A DNA stretch of 64,000 bases from Treponema sp. (GTDB lineage: Bacteria > Spirochaetota > Spirochaetia > Treponematales > Treponemataceae): NCBI GenBank assembly GCA_017446265.1, contig JAFSRD010000012.1, forward strand, positions 1 to 64,000, read 5' to 3'. This document shows positions 34,939 through 44,030 of the stretch, in pieces (positions within the stretch are counted from its first letter, which is position 1; every line of letters starts with the position of its first letter). The translations under genes and the position numbers were made by a program. The notes under the pieces are model-generated. The model worked only from the letters and a program-made list of their open reading frames with translations. It made no database searches and was not told where the DNA came from.

Positions 34939-35385
34939 ATGATGGACGGAATAAACACCACCATGAGCGCAGCCGATAAAGCGGCAGTTGATTTTGCTGT
35001 GACAGGCTACAACAAAGAACTTGGCGTAAAAGGACGTACAGTCAATCATTCATTGGGCAAGGATGACTTCTTAAAATTATTGATTGCGCAACTGCAAAAT
35101 CAAAACCCCACGAATCCTGTTGAAAACACCGAGTTCATAGCTCAGATGGCGCAGTTCTCATCGCTTGAACAGATGACGAACATGAGCACTGGGTTTGCAA
35201 AACTTGCAAACGTGTTCAAGGCATCGGAAGCAGCTTCAATGCTCGGAAAAACAGTGGAGCTGAACATTGGAGATGCAACAACGACGGGTGTAGTGCAGGC
35301 TGCAACGCGTGAAGAAACTCCGCGCGTACTTGTGAATGGCAGATATTATACGCTCGACCAAATCGGCGCAATTTACGGAAACTAA
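34939..35385 (+). CDS. flgD: Flagellar hook cap protein FlgD
   Basis: A 148-residue FlgD, short compared with enteric FlgD (about 230) because the C-terminal Ig-like/tudor part is essentially missing; spirochete FlgD is typically this length. The conserved N-terminal scaffold motif is present: LGKDDFLKLLIAQLQNQNPTNPVENTEFIAQMAQFSSLEQM. It caps the growing hook. The ATG at 34942 has better spacing from AGAGG than the one at 34939, so the protein may be one residue shorter. flgE follows by 12 bp. Confidence -1.
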   Translation: MMDGINTTMSAADKAAVDFAVTGYNKELGVKGRTVNHSLGKDDFLKLLIAQLQNQNPTNPVENTEFIAQMAQFSSLEQMTNMSTGFAKLANVFKASEAASMLGKTVELNIGDATTTGVVQAATREETPRVLVNGRYYTLDQIGAIYGN

Positions 35386-35397
35386 GAGGGTAGCTAT

Positions 35398-36789
35398 ATG
35401 ATGAGATCACTTTATTCAGGTGTTTCTGGTTTGCAAAATCACCAGACAAGAATGGACGTAATAGGCAACAACGTTGCAAATGTAAACACATTCGGCTTTA
35501 AACGCGCGCGCGTCAATTTTCAAGATATGGTGAGCCAGCAGCTTTCAGGACCGTCGCGCCCCAACGAAGAGCTTGGCGGCGTGAATCCTAAAGAAGTTGG
35601 ATTGGGCATGATGATTGCTTCAATAGACAATATTTTTACACAGGGCAACTTGCAGTCAACAGGTGTCGTCACAGACATAGCAATTGAAGGCAACGGATTT
35701 TTTATCTTGAAAGACGGCGAGCAAGTGTACTACACGCGAAATGGCGACTTCAGCCTTGACCGCAACGGCACATTTGTAAATCCTGCAAATGGCATGCGCG
35801 TACAAGGCTGGATGGCGCAGGAAGTGAACGGACAGGAAATTGTTTCGACCGCTGCAACGCCGACAGATATTGTCATTCCTGTGGGGTCAAAAGACCCTGC
35901 TCGCGCAACGCAAAACGTGCTGTTCCGCTGCAATCTTGACAAAAATACGCCACTCATTCCAGAGCAGGCAAATGCGGAAGATTTGATACGAGGCACTTGG
36001 GGAACTGAACAGGAGATATACGACAGTTTCGGCAACAAGCATCTTTTAAGCGTGTCGTTCACGCGCGTGCCCGGTCAGACAAACCAGTGGCAGGCAACAG
36101 TACTCGTCGATGCAGACAACGCAGACTTTACGCAGACTCGCGTAGGCTTGAACACGACAGACGGCATGTTGAATACGTTTATCGTGTCGTTTGACAACAT
36201 GGGGCGGCTGCAGGCTGTCGAAGATTCTTCGGGTGCAGTTTCAAACGAGAACGGGCAGATTCTTTTGCAGACATCGTTCACTGTACCAGATTCAAATCCT
36301 GATGGAGACGGCAACCCGTATCGTCAGACATTCAACATCAACATAGGAACGATTGGCAGCATGGCCGACACGATTACGCAAGATGCCTCGCGCTCGACAA
36401 CAAAAGCGTTTTCGCAAGACGGCTACACGCTTGGCTATCTTGACAACTTCAAAATTGATTCAAATGGCATCATCACGGGCGTGTACTCAAATGGCAGCGT
36501 GCGCACCATCGGGCAAATAGCGCTCGCCTCATTTACAAATGACCGCGGCCTTGAAAAAGCAGGCGACAACACATACACAGAGTCAAACAACTCTGGACAG
36601 GCGATGGTAGGCGAAAGCGGCGTTGCAGGAAAAGGCAAACTGCTTTCCGGAGCGCTTGAAATGTCAAATGTAGACTTGGCGGAGCAGCTTACTGACATGA
36701 TTGTAACGCAGCGCGGATTTGAATCCAACGCGAAAACAATTCAAACAAGCGATTCAATGCTTGAAACAATTCTTACATTGAAGCGCTAA
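35398..36789 (+). CDS. flgE: Flagellar hook protein FlgE with lysinoalanine cross-link residues
   Basis: A 463-residue hook protein. The N-terminus [34 protein letters not shown] and C-terminus [29 protein letters not shown] are the conserved axial D0 helices. Lys165 (PVGSK) and Cys178 (LFRC) fall exactly at the residue numbers reported for the spontaneous lysinoalanine cross-link between T. denticola FlgE subunits, which makes the hook a covalent polymer. GAGGG lies 7 nt before the ATG. A terminator follows, and the usual next gene, flbD, is about 18 kb away. Confidence -1.
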   Translation: MMRSLYSGVSGLQNHQTRMDVIGNNVANVNTFGFKRARVNFQDMVSQQLSGPSRPNEELGGVNPKEVGLGMMIASIDNIFTQGNLQSTGVVTDIAIEGNGFFILKDGEQVYYTRNGDFSLDRNGTFVNPANGMRVQGWMAQEVNGQEIVSTAATPTDIVIPVGSKDPARATQNVLFRCNLDKNTPLIPEQANAEDLIRGTWGTEQEIYDSFGNKHLLSVSFTRVPGQTNQWQATVLVDADNADFTQTRVGLNTTDGMLNTFIVSFDNMGRLQAVEDSSGAVSNENGQILLQTSFTVPDSNPDGDGNPYRQTFNINIGTIGSMADTITQDASRSTTKAFSQDGYTLGYLDNFKIDSNGIITGVYSNGSVRTIGQIALASFTNDRGLEKAGDNTYTESNNSGQAMVGESGVAGKGKLLSGALEMSNVDLAEQLTDMIVTQRGFESNAKTIQTSDSMLETILTLKR

Positions 36790-36862
36790 TAAGTAACAAC
36801 TGATGCAGCAAACGCCTTTGCCGCATGGCGGCAGGGTCGAGGCTGCGTACATCACCAGTTTG

Positions 36863-36898
36863 AAAAAGCGTGGGTCATACGGCTCACGCTTTTTTTGT
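36863..36898 (+). terminator. Rho-independent terminator after flgE
   Basis: AAAAAGCGTG (36863-36872) pairs with CACGCTTTTT (36885-36894) and runs into a T tract. It ends the left flagellar cluster. Confidence -1.
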
Positions 36899-36938
36899 CT
36901 GTTGCAAAAGTGATTGCATGCTTTTTATGCAGTGGAAC

Positions 36939-37916
36939 CTACATCTTGAAACATGCATTCACATTTACGCTCCATAAATTGTTACGCGGATTCCAGCAAC
37001 CGCCTGCGGTGAGTTGGAAAAAGAAAATAGAAAATCCAAGTCCTGCGTATATTTGCGGCTGGATATTTTTAAAGTTCCATGTAGGCGTTGTGTATGTGTG
37101 GCTGACAGTTTCGTCTATGAAAATGGCATTGTTTCTAGTCGCTGCATATGAATAATCATAGCCGCTGTTTGCAACGTTGAGCACAGCTCGCGCACCTACA
37201 TACGGTGTGAATATAAGCAGTTTTTTTGAGAGCTGCACTTGCATGAAGATCGTGTGCATGTCGAAATGGACATTTGTGTCTGCACGCGCAGTATAGGAAT
37301 CTGGGCCTATTATATATGCTTTTGAGCCAGCGGTGTGCAAATTCATGCGCGTAAAAATGTAGCCTGCACCGAGCGAAAGTTTTGGAAGCACGGCATTGCC
37401 TTTCATAAGTGCGACGCGTATGTCTCCGCCTGCTGACCAGTAGCGTATGCCGCCAGAAAAATCGTTGTAGCTTAGTTTATTAAAATTGAGATACGATCCG
37501 TACAAGCCTATGTCGAACGGCAAAAAGAATCCGCCGAGCCGCGCGTTTACTGAATATGCTGGTATTGGAATTTTTTCTGTAATGCTGAACGTAAATTTTT
37601 CTGTGGTGCCAGACGCTGACTCATCAATCGTATTGATGATGGCAGTGATTGCATCAGTGAAAGCGCTTGTGCTGATAAACGTACCTGAAGCAGACACGCC
37701 AATTCCAAAATGAGGCGGCACTGATGGAACGAGTTTCCCGATATATGCGTCAGGCCATGTGCCAAGTTGCGTAACTGTTTCAGGGTACACTTTTAGCAAA
37801 TGATCGGTCAATGAGTCGAAAGCTGCATCGACACTTGTGTTGTCGCAAAAAATCGGCGATGAGAATGTGGTTGTTAATATAAGAGCAAAAATAATGCGCC
37901 TGCGTGTTCTATTCAT
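36939..37916 (-). CDS. Predicted outer-membrane beta-barrel protein (OmpW-like)
   Basis: A 325-residue exported protein with signal peptide MNRTRRRIIFALILTTTFSSPIFC. The mature part alternates amphipathic strands and turns: PHFGIGVSASGTFIS, VNARLGGFFLPFDIGLYGSYLNF, FSGGIRYWSAGGDIRVAL, LPKLSLGAGYIFTRMNL, LLIFTPYVGARAVLNV, and a terminal strand ending in aromatic/hydrophobic CFKM. T. pallidum has a family of such small OmpW-type barrels (for example TP0733, near its flagellar genes); membership is plausible but unproven. GCGGAGG lies before the ATG. Its 3' end faces the flgE terminator. Confidence -1.
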   Translation of the reverse strand: MNRTRRRIIFALILTTTFSSPIFCDNTSVDAAFDSLTDHLLKVYPETVTQLGTWPDAYIGKLVPSVPPHFGIGVSASGTFISTSAFTDAITAIINTIDESASGTTEKFTFSITEKIPIPAYSVNARLGGFFLPFDIGLYGSYLNFNKLSYNDFSGGIRYWSAGGDIRVALMKGNAVLPKLSLGAGYIFTRMNLHTAGSKAYIIGPDSYTARADTNVHFDMHTIFMQVQLSKKLLIFTPYVGARAVLNVANSGYDYSYAATRNNAIFIDETVSHTYTTPTWNFKNIQPQIYAGLGFSIFFFQLTAGGCWNPRNNLWSVNVNACFKM

Positions 37917-37994
37917 AATAATACCTCCGCTGTTTAGTATATTTGATATTGCAAAAAAAAACTAGAGGTGATTTCTGTCGTCTCGACAGAGAGA

Positions 37995-38023
37995 TTGTTT
38001 CCCGCTTGCGTTTTTGGTATACT
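37995..38023 (+). promoter_or_regulatory. Promoter of the rlmI-like gene, leaderless layout
   Basis: -35 TTGTTT (37995-38000), 17-bp spacer, -10 TATACT (38018-38023), then 6 nt to the ATG at 38030. No Shine-Dalgarno is present. Confidence -1.
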
Positions 38024-38029
38024 TATGGC

Positions 38030-39286
38030 ATGGGCAACTACACGCGTATTTTTCTTAACGCAAAAGAGGAATGCGAAATTGTGCAGGGATTTCCGTGGGT
38101 TTTTGACAACGAAATCTTGCATGTAAAATATCTTGATGCTGATGGCGGCGCTTGGAAAACGGCAGAGCTTGTGGAGTGCGCTGTTGCCGACGGAAGCGGC
38201 ATTGAACTGTTCACAAAAGCGGGCAGATTTTTGGGCACGGGAATCATCAACAAAAAATCGAAAATCATAGTACGTCTCATTTCGCACGAACATGCAGACA
38301 AAGTCTTTGAAAACACAAAATCGTTCATAGAAAAGAAAGTTTGCGATGCGGTGAACATCAGACGTGTAAACTACAAAGACAGCGAGTCATGTCGCCTCAT
38401 CTTTGCAGAAGCAGATTTGCTTCCAGGTTTGATTGTAGAGCGGTTTGTGGATGTAGGCGGACTTACGTATCTTGTGGTGCAGTTCCACGCGCTTGCATGT
38501 GAAGTGTTCCGTAAAGAAATTGTGAATGCGCTTGTAAAGGCATGCAGTGTGCAGGGTATCTACGAGCGGAGCGATGCCGCAATTCGAGAAAAAGAAGGGC
38601 TTGCAGAAAAATCAGGCTGGATATACGGTGGCGGCGACGAGACTATTTTAATAAATGAAAACGGCATGCTCTTTTATGTCGATGTAGCGCATGGACAAAA
38701 GACGGGGTTTTTCCTCGACCAAAAAGACAATCGCAAAGCGGCAGCTGCATTTTGTCGCGGCAAGCGCGTGCTCGACGCATTTGCCCATACGGGCGCATTT
38801 GCGCTGTATGCTGCGGCAGGCGGTGCAAAAGAAGTGATTGCCGCAGAGATTTCAGAGGCGGCAGTTGCAATGATTAAAAAAAATAGCACAGTGAACAAAG
38901 CGGGTGGCGTTGTAAAAACTGTATGCATGGACGTATTCACTTTGTTGAAAGAATATGAAGCGTCAGGCGAAAAATTTGACGTCATAATCCTTGACCCGCC
39001 TGCGTTTGCAAAAAGTGCAAAATCCATTCAAAAAGCATACGGCGGCTACAAGGAGATAAACGTACGTGCAATGCGCCTTTTGCGCGATGGCGGCATTTTA
39101 GTGACATGCTCGTGCTCAACATTTTTTGACGCGCCTACGTTTTACGATATGCTCATGCACGCCGCTAGAGACAGCCATCGCCGTGTCCAGATTCTTGCAA
39201 AGCGCGGGGCATCTTTCGATCATCCCGTGCTGCTCGGCTATGAGCGCTCGGAGTATTTGAAATGTGCAATCGCGCGCGTGCTGTAA
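38030..39286 (+). CDS. RlmI-like 23S rRNA cytosine methyltransferase
   Basis: A 418-residue SAM-dependent methyltransferase. The N-terminal 75 residues fit a PUA RNA-binding domain (FPWVFDNEILHV, GRFLGTGIINKKSKIIVRLIS), followed by a linker domain (CRLIFAEADLLPGLIVERF) and a Rossmann domain with GQKTGFFLDQKDNR, VLDAFAHTGAFALYAAAGGA, IILDPPAFAKS and VTCSCSTFF. This order matches RlmI (m5C1962 of 23S rRNA) and relatives; the exact target is inferred. The start at 38030 is set by the promoter and by the conserved beginning, not by the longest frame. It overlaps the miaA frame by 25 bp. Confidence -1.
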   Translation: MGNYTRIFLNAKEECEIVQGFPWVFDNEILHVKYLDADGGAWKTAELVECAVADGSGIELFTKAGRFLGTGIINKKSKIIVRLISHEHADKVFENTKSFIEKKVCDAVNIRRVNYKDSESCRLIFAEADLLPGLIVERFVDVGGLTYLVVQFHALACEVFRKEIVNALVKACSVQGIYERSDAAIREKEGLAEKSGWIYGGGDETILINENGMLFYVDVAHGQKTGFFLDQKDNRKAAAAFCRGKRVLDAFAHTGAFALYAAAGGAKEVIAAEISEAAVAMIKKNSTVNKAGGVVKTVCMDVFTLLKEYEASGEKFDVIILDPPAFAKSAKSIQKAYGGYKEINVRAMRLLRDGGILVTCSCSTFFDAPTFYDMLMHAARDSHRRVQILAKRGASFDHPVLLGYERSEYLKCAIARVL

Positions 39287-40329
39287 CAGGCGGCACATTG
39301 CCCCACGTTGCTCAACATTCATTTTTTAAGCACGATGCAACTTCGTGCAACTGTGTAATCCTGCTCGGTCCAACTGCGTGCGGCAAAACGGGAATAGGCG
39401 TGGCACTTGCGCTCCGCTTCAACGGTGAAATAATCTCTGCCGACTCGCGCCAGGTGTACAAAGGTCTCGACATTGGAAGCGGCAAAGATTTGAGCGAGTA
39501 CATTGTCGATGGCGTTGCAGTTCCACATCATCTTATAGACATTGTTGATGTATCGACTGAATACAACGTGTACAGCTACCAGCAAGATTTTTACCGCGTG
39601 TTTCCAGAGATTGTTGCTCGCAGAAAACTGCCTGTGGTGGTGGGGGGCACGGGCATGTATCTTGACGCAATCATCAGAAAGTATGATTTGCTCACCGTGC
39701 CTCGAAATGAAGCGTTGCGTGCAGAGCTTGAAAAAAAATCGCTCAAAGAGTTAAATGCGTTATTGCTTTCGCTTCGCCCCGACTTGCATACGCGCGAAGA
39801 TTTGCGCCATAAAGAGCGGTGCATAAAAGCGATTGAAATTGCAGAGTGCATGAGAAGCCCGCAGGCAGATGAAATCCGCTCAAATATGGCGCCGTGCCCA
39901 GACATTCGCCCGCTCGTGATTGGCACAACGCTTGAACGTGAAGAACTTCGCGAGCGCATTTCAAAACGTCTTTCAGAGAGGCTTGACTGTGGCATGATTG
40001 ACGAGGTGGCATGTTTGCATGAAGAAGGAGCGAGTTGGCAGCGGCTTGAAACGCTTGGTCTTGAATATAAGTTTGTAGCAGAATATTTGCAGGGAAAAAT
40101 TGCGACAAAAACAGAATTGTACGAAAAACTCAATGTCGCAATCAGGCAATTTGCAAAGCGGCAAGAAACGTGGTTTCGTGGCATGGAACGCAAAATGGAA
40201 AAACTCGACATTCCAATTCACTGGTTGCCTCGAATTGTGGATAAAGAAGCGCGCGTTCGTGCTGCGGCAGAACTCATTGCTGAACATGTTGCGCACGGGC
40301 GCATTGGTCATTTTTGCGCAATGACGTAA
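39262..40329 (+). CDS. miaA: tRNA dimethylallyltransferase (MiaA)
   Basis: A 355-residue frame; the conserved part begins near residue 31 with VILLGPTACGKTGIGVALA (P-loop), then ISADSRQVYKGLDIGSGK, VPHHLIDIVD, YNVYSYQQDFYR and VVGGTGMYLDAII. C-terminal LETLGLEYKFVAEYL and RQFAKRQETWFR complete the family pattern. MiaA prenylates A37 of tRNAs reading UNN codons. The start is uncertain: ATG 39262 lies inside the preceding gene and adds about 25 atypical residues; a TTG near 39299 is possible. It appears co-transcribed with the rlmI-like gene. Confidence -1.
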   Translation: MCNRARAVTGGTLPHVAQHSFFKHDATSCNCVILLGPTACGKTGIGVALALRFNGEIISADSRQVYKGLDIGSGKDLSEYIVDGVAVPHHLIDIVDVSTEYNVYSYQQDFYRVFPEIVARRKLPVVVGGTGMYLDAIIRKYDLLTVPRNEALRAELEKKSLKELNALLLSLRPDLHTREDLRHKERCIKAIEIAECMRSPQADEIRSNMAPCPDIRPLVIGTTLEREELRERISKRLSERLDCGMIDEVACLHEEGASWQRLETLGLEYKFVAEYLQGKIATKTELYEKLNVAIRQFAKRQETWFRGMERKMEKLDIPIHWLPRIVDKEARVRAAAELIAEHVAHGRIGHFCAMT

Positions 40330-40506
40330 TTTAAAGTACAATTTTTGCAGCAGCTCGTTTTGAAAAAATAGACCTGTTTAATGCCTTCGCTATGCCGTGA
40401 ACTTATTAGACAGCCGCCATCACAAGTTAAAACATCGCATTTCAAAGCAACCTGTTCTGAAATTGAGGTTTCCAAGCAGGTTTAATATGTTTGCGTGATG
40501 TGCAGG

Positions 40507-40725
40507 TTATGCGTTTACAGCGATCTTTACCGGTTGTGCTATTTCTACGAGATAGCCGGTGCGTATGCAGCTTTCAAAAAGTTCTTTGCTGATATAGTCT
40601 GTTTTGGTTTCTTCGTATCCGTCTTTGTCGCGCACAATGCGCACAACGTAGCCGTCTTCCATTTCGCGCACAATTGTCATATAGTCAGATGAATTTCCAA
40701 TGCTTTTTAATGTGTAATGTTTCAT
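40507..40725 (-). CDS. Small conserved-looking protein, unknown function
   Basis: A 72-residue acidic-neutral protein starting MKHYTLKSIGNSSDYMTIVREM and containing DGYVVRIVRDKDGYEETKTDYIS. A strong RBS (GGGAGGA about 8 nt upstream) supports expression. The sequence suggests a small alpha/beta fold with two or three strands and one helix; no cysteine motif, signal peptide or membrane segment. It stands alone between miaA and tatD. No function can be assigned. Confidence -1.
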   Translation of the reverse strand: MKHYTLKSIGNSSDYMTIVREMEDGYVVRIVRDKDGYEETKTDYISKELFESCIRTGYLVEIAQPVKIAVNA

Positions 40726-40840
40726 AATTTTTATCCTCCCAATATGTTACCCAAAATATGGTGAAGCAGTTTGCACGAGTGCATCGTGCGCAGTTGAACT
40801 TTTACACAGTTGCATCAGAATTAGCGCCCTTGCAAGCTGC

Positions 40841-40869
40841 TCGACCTACAGTATTATTTTCGGTACAAT
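40841..40869 (+). promoter_or_regulatory. Promoter of tatD, near-leaderless layout
   Basis: -35 TCGACC (40841-40846), 17-bp spacer, -10 TACAAT (40864-40869), then 9 nt to the ATG at 40879. No Shine-Dalgarno is present. Confidence -1.
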
Positions 40870-40878
40870 GCAAGACAG

Positions 40879-41799
40879 ATGTTAGCTTTTTCTTCATACG
40901 CTGATGCGCATTTGCATCTTGCCTGCCTTGCAGAAATGTCTGTCGAAGCCTCGTTGCGCATTTTGAATGCAGTACCGTATTGCGCTGTTTCGTGCGCGCA
41001 TGAGAAAAATGAATTTATAGAGCAAGAAAAGCGCGTTGAAAAAATTACTAATACTGCAACAAGTGAGGCGAACGGCATCATGTGCGCACAGTGTAGAGAT
41101 GCTGCCCCAAGTGTGGAAAATAGCGCATATGTCAGCCACGCAAAAAAGAGCGTACAGATTTTTTGCGCGTTTGGAATGCATCCACAGCTGCCGCTTGTTG
41201 AAAATGCAGGTTTCATGGAAACGCTTTTGCAAGAGAATCGGATTGTTGCAATAGGCGAGGCAGGATTTGATTTATTCAAGCAATATAGAGATGATAGAGC
41301 TCGACAGGAAACTGCATGGCGCATTTCGTGCGAACTTGCCTGCACATATGCTGTGCCGCTCGTCGTGCATTGCCGCAAAGCGCTTGACAGAATGTTTGCA
41401 GATGCAAAGTTGCTTGCAAGCATTCCTGCGGTCATCTTTCATTCATTTACAGGAAGCGTGCAAGATGCAGTTTCGCTGCTTCGGCGGGGCGTGAATGCGT
41501 ATTTTAGTTTTGGCAATCCGCTCATTTTTGGCGACAAGAGCGCAATAGGCTGCGTGCAAAAACTTCCGATAGACAGATTGCTTTTGGAAACGGATGCGCC
41601 GTATCAAACGGTGCGCGGAGAAGATGAAACGAAGTTGAGCGGCATTACGCGCGTGTACGATGCTGCATTTGCAATTCGGTACGGCGCGGCGGCAACAGGG
41701 CATGCGCCATTGACTGAACATGCAGCAGTGGCCGAGCAGGCAGCCGAATTTGCCGAGCGTATTTTTGCCAATTTTAAATGCGCGTATGCTGTTCCGTGA
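40879..41799 (+). CDS. TatD-family metal-dependent hydrolase
   Basis: A 306-residue TIM-barrel nuclease-type protein. Metal ligands appear in DAHLHL (residues 10-15), the acidic IAIGEAGFDLF, PLVVHCRKA, VIFHSFTG and LLLETDAPYQTV. The family removes damaged 3' ends or degrades DNA/RNA. An insertion of about 45 residues follows the first metal motif (about 45-85, with the non-conserved CAQCRDA), which is unusual. The 3' end overlaps the opposing HPt gene by 26 bp. Confidence -1.
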   Translation: MLAFSSYADAHLHLACLAEMSVEASLRILNAVPYCAVSCAHEKNEFIEQEKRVEKITNTATSEANGIMCAQCRDAAPSVENSAYVSHAKKSVQIFCAFGMHPQLPLVENAGFMETLLQENRIVAIGEAGFDLFKQYRDDRARQETAWRISCELACTYAVPLVVHCRKALDRMFADAKLLASIPAVIFHSFTGSVQDAVSLLRRGVNAYFSFGNPLIFGDKSAIGCVQKLPIDRLLLETDAPYQTVRGEDETKLSGITRVYDAAFAIRYGAAATGHAPLTEHAAVAEQAAEFAERIFANFKCAYAVP

Positions 41800-42118
41800 G
41801 TGCAGAAATCGTCTTGTCGTAAATGTTTGCAAAATGAGCTGCCAATTCTGCAATGTCGCCATCTGAGCGACCGCGCAGTGCATCTTCAAGTTGCTGCCCT
41901 GCTTCGTGCAGCAGTTCTGCTCCTATTTGACCTGCCGCGCCTTTTGTGCGATGCACATATGATGCTGCTTCTGTCAGTTTTCTTGCTGTTATGAGCGCAT
42001 TGAATGTGTGCCGCTCAAAGTGATTTTCATATAAAAACGAATCGGCGAGCAGTTTGTACAGCGATGTGTCGCCTGAAAGCATGTCGAGCGCAGAAGCTGT
42101 GTTGAGGAGCTGTTTCAT
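41774..42118 (-). CDS. Stand-alone HPt (histidine phosphotransfer) domain protein
   Basis: A 114-residue helical protein. ASYVHRTKGAAGQIGAELLHEAGQQLEDALRG matches the HPt core, with the phosphoaccepting His in VHRTKG. Such proteins shuttle phosphoryl groups between hybrid kinases and response regulators. No receiver or kinase adjoins it, so it is an orphan relay component; the two-component pair at 52.6-54.7 kb is a conventional kinase/regulator that would not need it. The start at 42118 follows a TATAAT that ends 6 nt upstream; a longer frame to 42199 overlaps the divergent promoter. Confidence -1.
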   Translation of the reverse strand: MKQLLNTASALDMLSGDTSLYKLLADSFLYENHFERHTFNALITARKLTEAASYVHRTKGAAGQIGAELLHEAGQQLEDALRGRSDGDIAELAAHFANIYDKTISALTEQHTRI

Positions 42119-42124
42119 GCAGCC

Positions 42125-42198
42125 ATTATAGTGCAATCTATCTGTTTTTACTATTGCCCCGCTTTGCCGTTGCTCTCTTTCGCTTTTTTTGATATACA
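42125..42198. promoter_or_regulatory. Divergent promoters of HPt gene and lepB1, both leaderless
   Basis: Minus strand: TATAAT (42130-42125), 6 nt to the HPt ATG. Plus strand: -35 TTGCTC (42170-42175), 17-bp spacer, -10 TATACA (42193-42198), 7 nt to the lepB1 ATG at 42206. Neither gene has a Shine-Dalgarno sequence. Confidence -1.
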
Positions 42199-42205
42199 TA
42201 TCAGT

Positions 42206-43960
42206 ATGGAAAAATCACGTGCATATGCATTGTTTATCCCGCTGTATGCAACGCTTGCAGCTTCGGCAGTTTTCTCGTTCTTTTGCATTTATTTTTCGCC
42301 CGACATTTCGCTGCTTGCGTTTCCACTTTCGTTTGCGTTTACGGCGTTCATCTTGCATAAATCAATTTTGCTGTATCGAAACGACATAGCGGCGGCCCCT
42401 GTCGTCAGAAAACTCATACAGTATCTGCCATATGTATTGCTCGCATGCTTTGTGTTGCGCAGAGCAGGAAAGCACGGCACGCCATATTGGTACGATGTTG
42501 TCACCGTGCTGCTGTGGTGCGCGGTGTTTGTACTGTCGCTTGCCACGCTCCATTTTTTGCACGAAAAACGCGTGTACACTTTAAAAGACGAATGGGAAAA
42601 ATTACACAAAAAAAATCCATCGCAAAAATTCACTGGCAGGACGCGGGTGCTTTTTGAAACGCTCGACTGGATTGACGCGCTTGTACAAGCTGTGTTCATG
42701 GTTTTGCTGATTCAAATTTTTATTGTGCAACTGTACGTCATTCCTTCTGAATCAATGGTGCCAAAGTTTCTCATAGGCGACCGTGTTGTCGTGTTTAAAA
42801 CTGCAAGCGGTCCCAAGTTTCCGCTTTCTGATGTGGGGCTTCCTGCATTAAAAAAATACAAGCGCGGCGATGTTGTCGTGTTCAGAAATCCGCACTACAG
42901 CATGGACAGAAAGAGCGAAATAAAAACAGTGACGAGCCAACTTGTCTACATGCTCACGTTTATGCTTGTAAATCTCAACAAAGATGAACTGGGGCGGCCA
43001 AAAGCTGACCCGCTTGTAAAGCATGTCGCAGGGCTTCCCGGCGAGCAACTGGTCATGCAGGACGGCGTGCTATATGCGCGTACAAAAGCACAGAATGATT
43101 TTATGCCTGTGGAGCAGGACGCTGCGTTTGCCGCATGGAATTTAAACTCGCTTGATTATGAGACAAAACGGCGTGTCAGAGAAATGCCGCTTTCACAGCG
43201 TCAGTATGATATGATGATTGCATGCGAGGAAAAGCGCCGTGCGCTCAATTTGCATGAAGCGGTGGAAGAGTGCAAGGCGATTTCTACATCGTTTAGGCGC
43301 ACTGCAACAAGCCTTGGCAAAGATGTTGCGCGTTCAGGCATGAGTGAGGACAGCGTATCGCTGTATGCGTATGAGCTTTTTGTCAATTACGATTCGCTTA
43401 CGCAGCGCCTGCTTTCCGCAGACGGCGGAGCTGCATGGTTTGACAGTTTTATGACGTGGTGGATTGATGCAGCTCCCTTGCAAGACGGATATTGCGGTGG
43501 CAACATATACAGCGACGCAAACTACCGCTTGAACATTATGATAAAATGTTGTCTTGGCAATCTTGTTGCGCATAACGCAGCGTTGATAAAAGACGGCCTG
43601 TCGTCAGAGTTGCGCCGCATTGATGCACGCATGCAGTCGCTTTTAGAAGAAGCTGAAATGCTCAACATGTACGTGCTGCTGCTCGACCAGCGCAACATGC
43701 CCGTATTCCCTGCAAATGCATCTGACGGCAGCGCGCAGTATATTCCCGACGGCTGTTATTTTATGATGGGCGACAACCGCTTCAACTCGCTTGACATGCG
43801 CCATTCATACACGCCGAAGTTGACAAAACTTACACCGCTCGATGCATATTCAGTCACCTATCAGTCAATAATGAGCCCCCAGTATCTGGACAAAAAATAT
43901 ATTCTCGGTACAACAGTGTTCCGCTTCTGGCCTATAACGAGAATAGGCGTAATAGAGTAA
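42206..43960 (+). CDS. lepB: Signal peptidase I with large internal insertion
   Basis: A 584-residue S26 peptidase, far larger than usual (about 200-320). Residues 1-170 hold several membrane segments and a charged loop; another helix (about 160-185) precedes the catalytic domain. Box B is PSESMVPKF with the Ser nucleophile; box D reads VKHVAGLPGEQL, with the general-base Lys kept; box E is MGDNRFNSLDMR. About 230 residues, largely helical, separate boxes D and E. It cleaves signal peptides at the outer face of the inner membrane. It converges on coaX through a shared terminator. Confidence -1.
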   Translation: MEKSRAYALFIPLYATLAASAVFSFFCIYFSPDISLLAFPLSFAFTAFILHKSILLYRNDIAAAPVVRKLIQYLPYVLLACFVLRRAGKHGTPYWYDVVTVLLWCAVFVLSLATLHFLHEKRVYTLKDEWEKLHKKNPSQKFTGRTRVLFETLDWIDALVQAVFMVLLIQIFIVQLYVIPSESMVPKFLIGDRVVVFKTASGPKFPLSDVGLPALKKYKRGDVVVFRNPHYSMDRKSEIKTVTSQLVYMLTFMLVNLNKDELGRPKADPLVKHVAGLPGEQLVMQDGVLYARTKAQNDFMPVEQDAAFAAWNLNSLDYETKRRVREMPLSQRQYDMMIACEEKRRALNLHEAVEECKAISTSFRRTATSLGKDVARSGMSEDSVSLYAYELFVNYDSLTQRLLSADGGAAWFDSFMTWWIDAAPLQDGYCGGNIYSDANYRLNIMIKCCLGNLVAHNAALIKDGLSSELRRIDARMQSLLEEAEMLNMYVLLLDQRNMPVFPANASDGSAQYIPDGCYFMMGDNRFNSLDMRHSYTPKLTKLTPLDAYSVTYQSIMSPQYLDKKYILGTTVFRFWPITRIGVIE

Positions 43961-43980
43961 ATCAGCAATTATGAAGAATG

Positions 43981-44030
43981 CACCGATTAACTCGCATTTG
44001 GGTTAATCGGTGTTTCCTTATTATTTTTTG
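43981..44030. terminator. Terminator hairpin between convergent lepB and coaX
   Basis: Perfect 11-bp arms CACCGATTAAC (43981-43991) and GTTAATCGGTG (44002-44012) with a 10-nt loop. A T-rich run follows on the plus strand. The hairpin includes the last codons and stop of coaX. Confidence -1.

Noticed and set aside
40375-40492. Possible third copy of the structured repeat (GTTTAATGCC present) and AACCTG/CAGGTT arms after miaA
   Set aside because: Only about 10 bp match the other copies, the stems are not preserved, and no T run follows to support a terminator.
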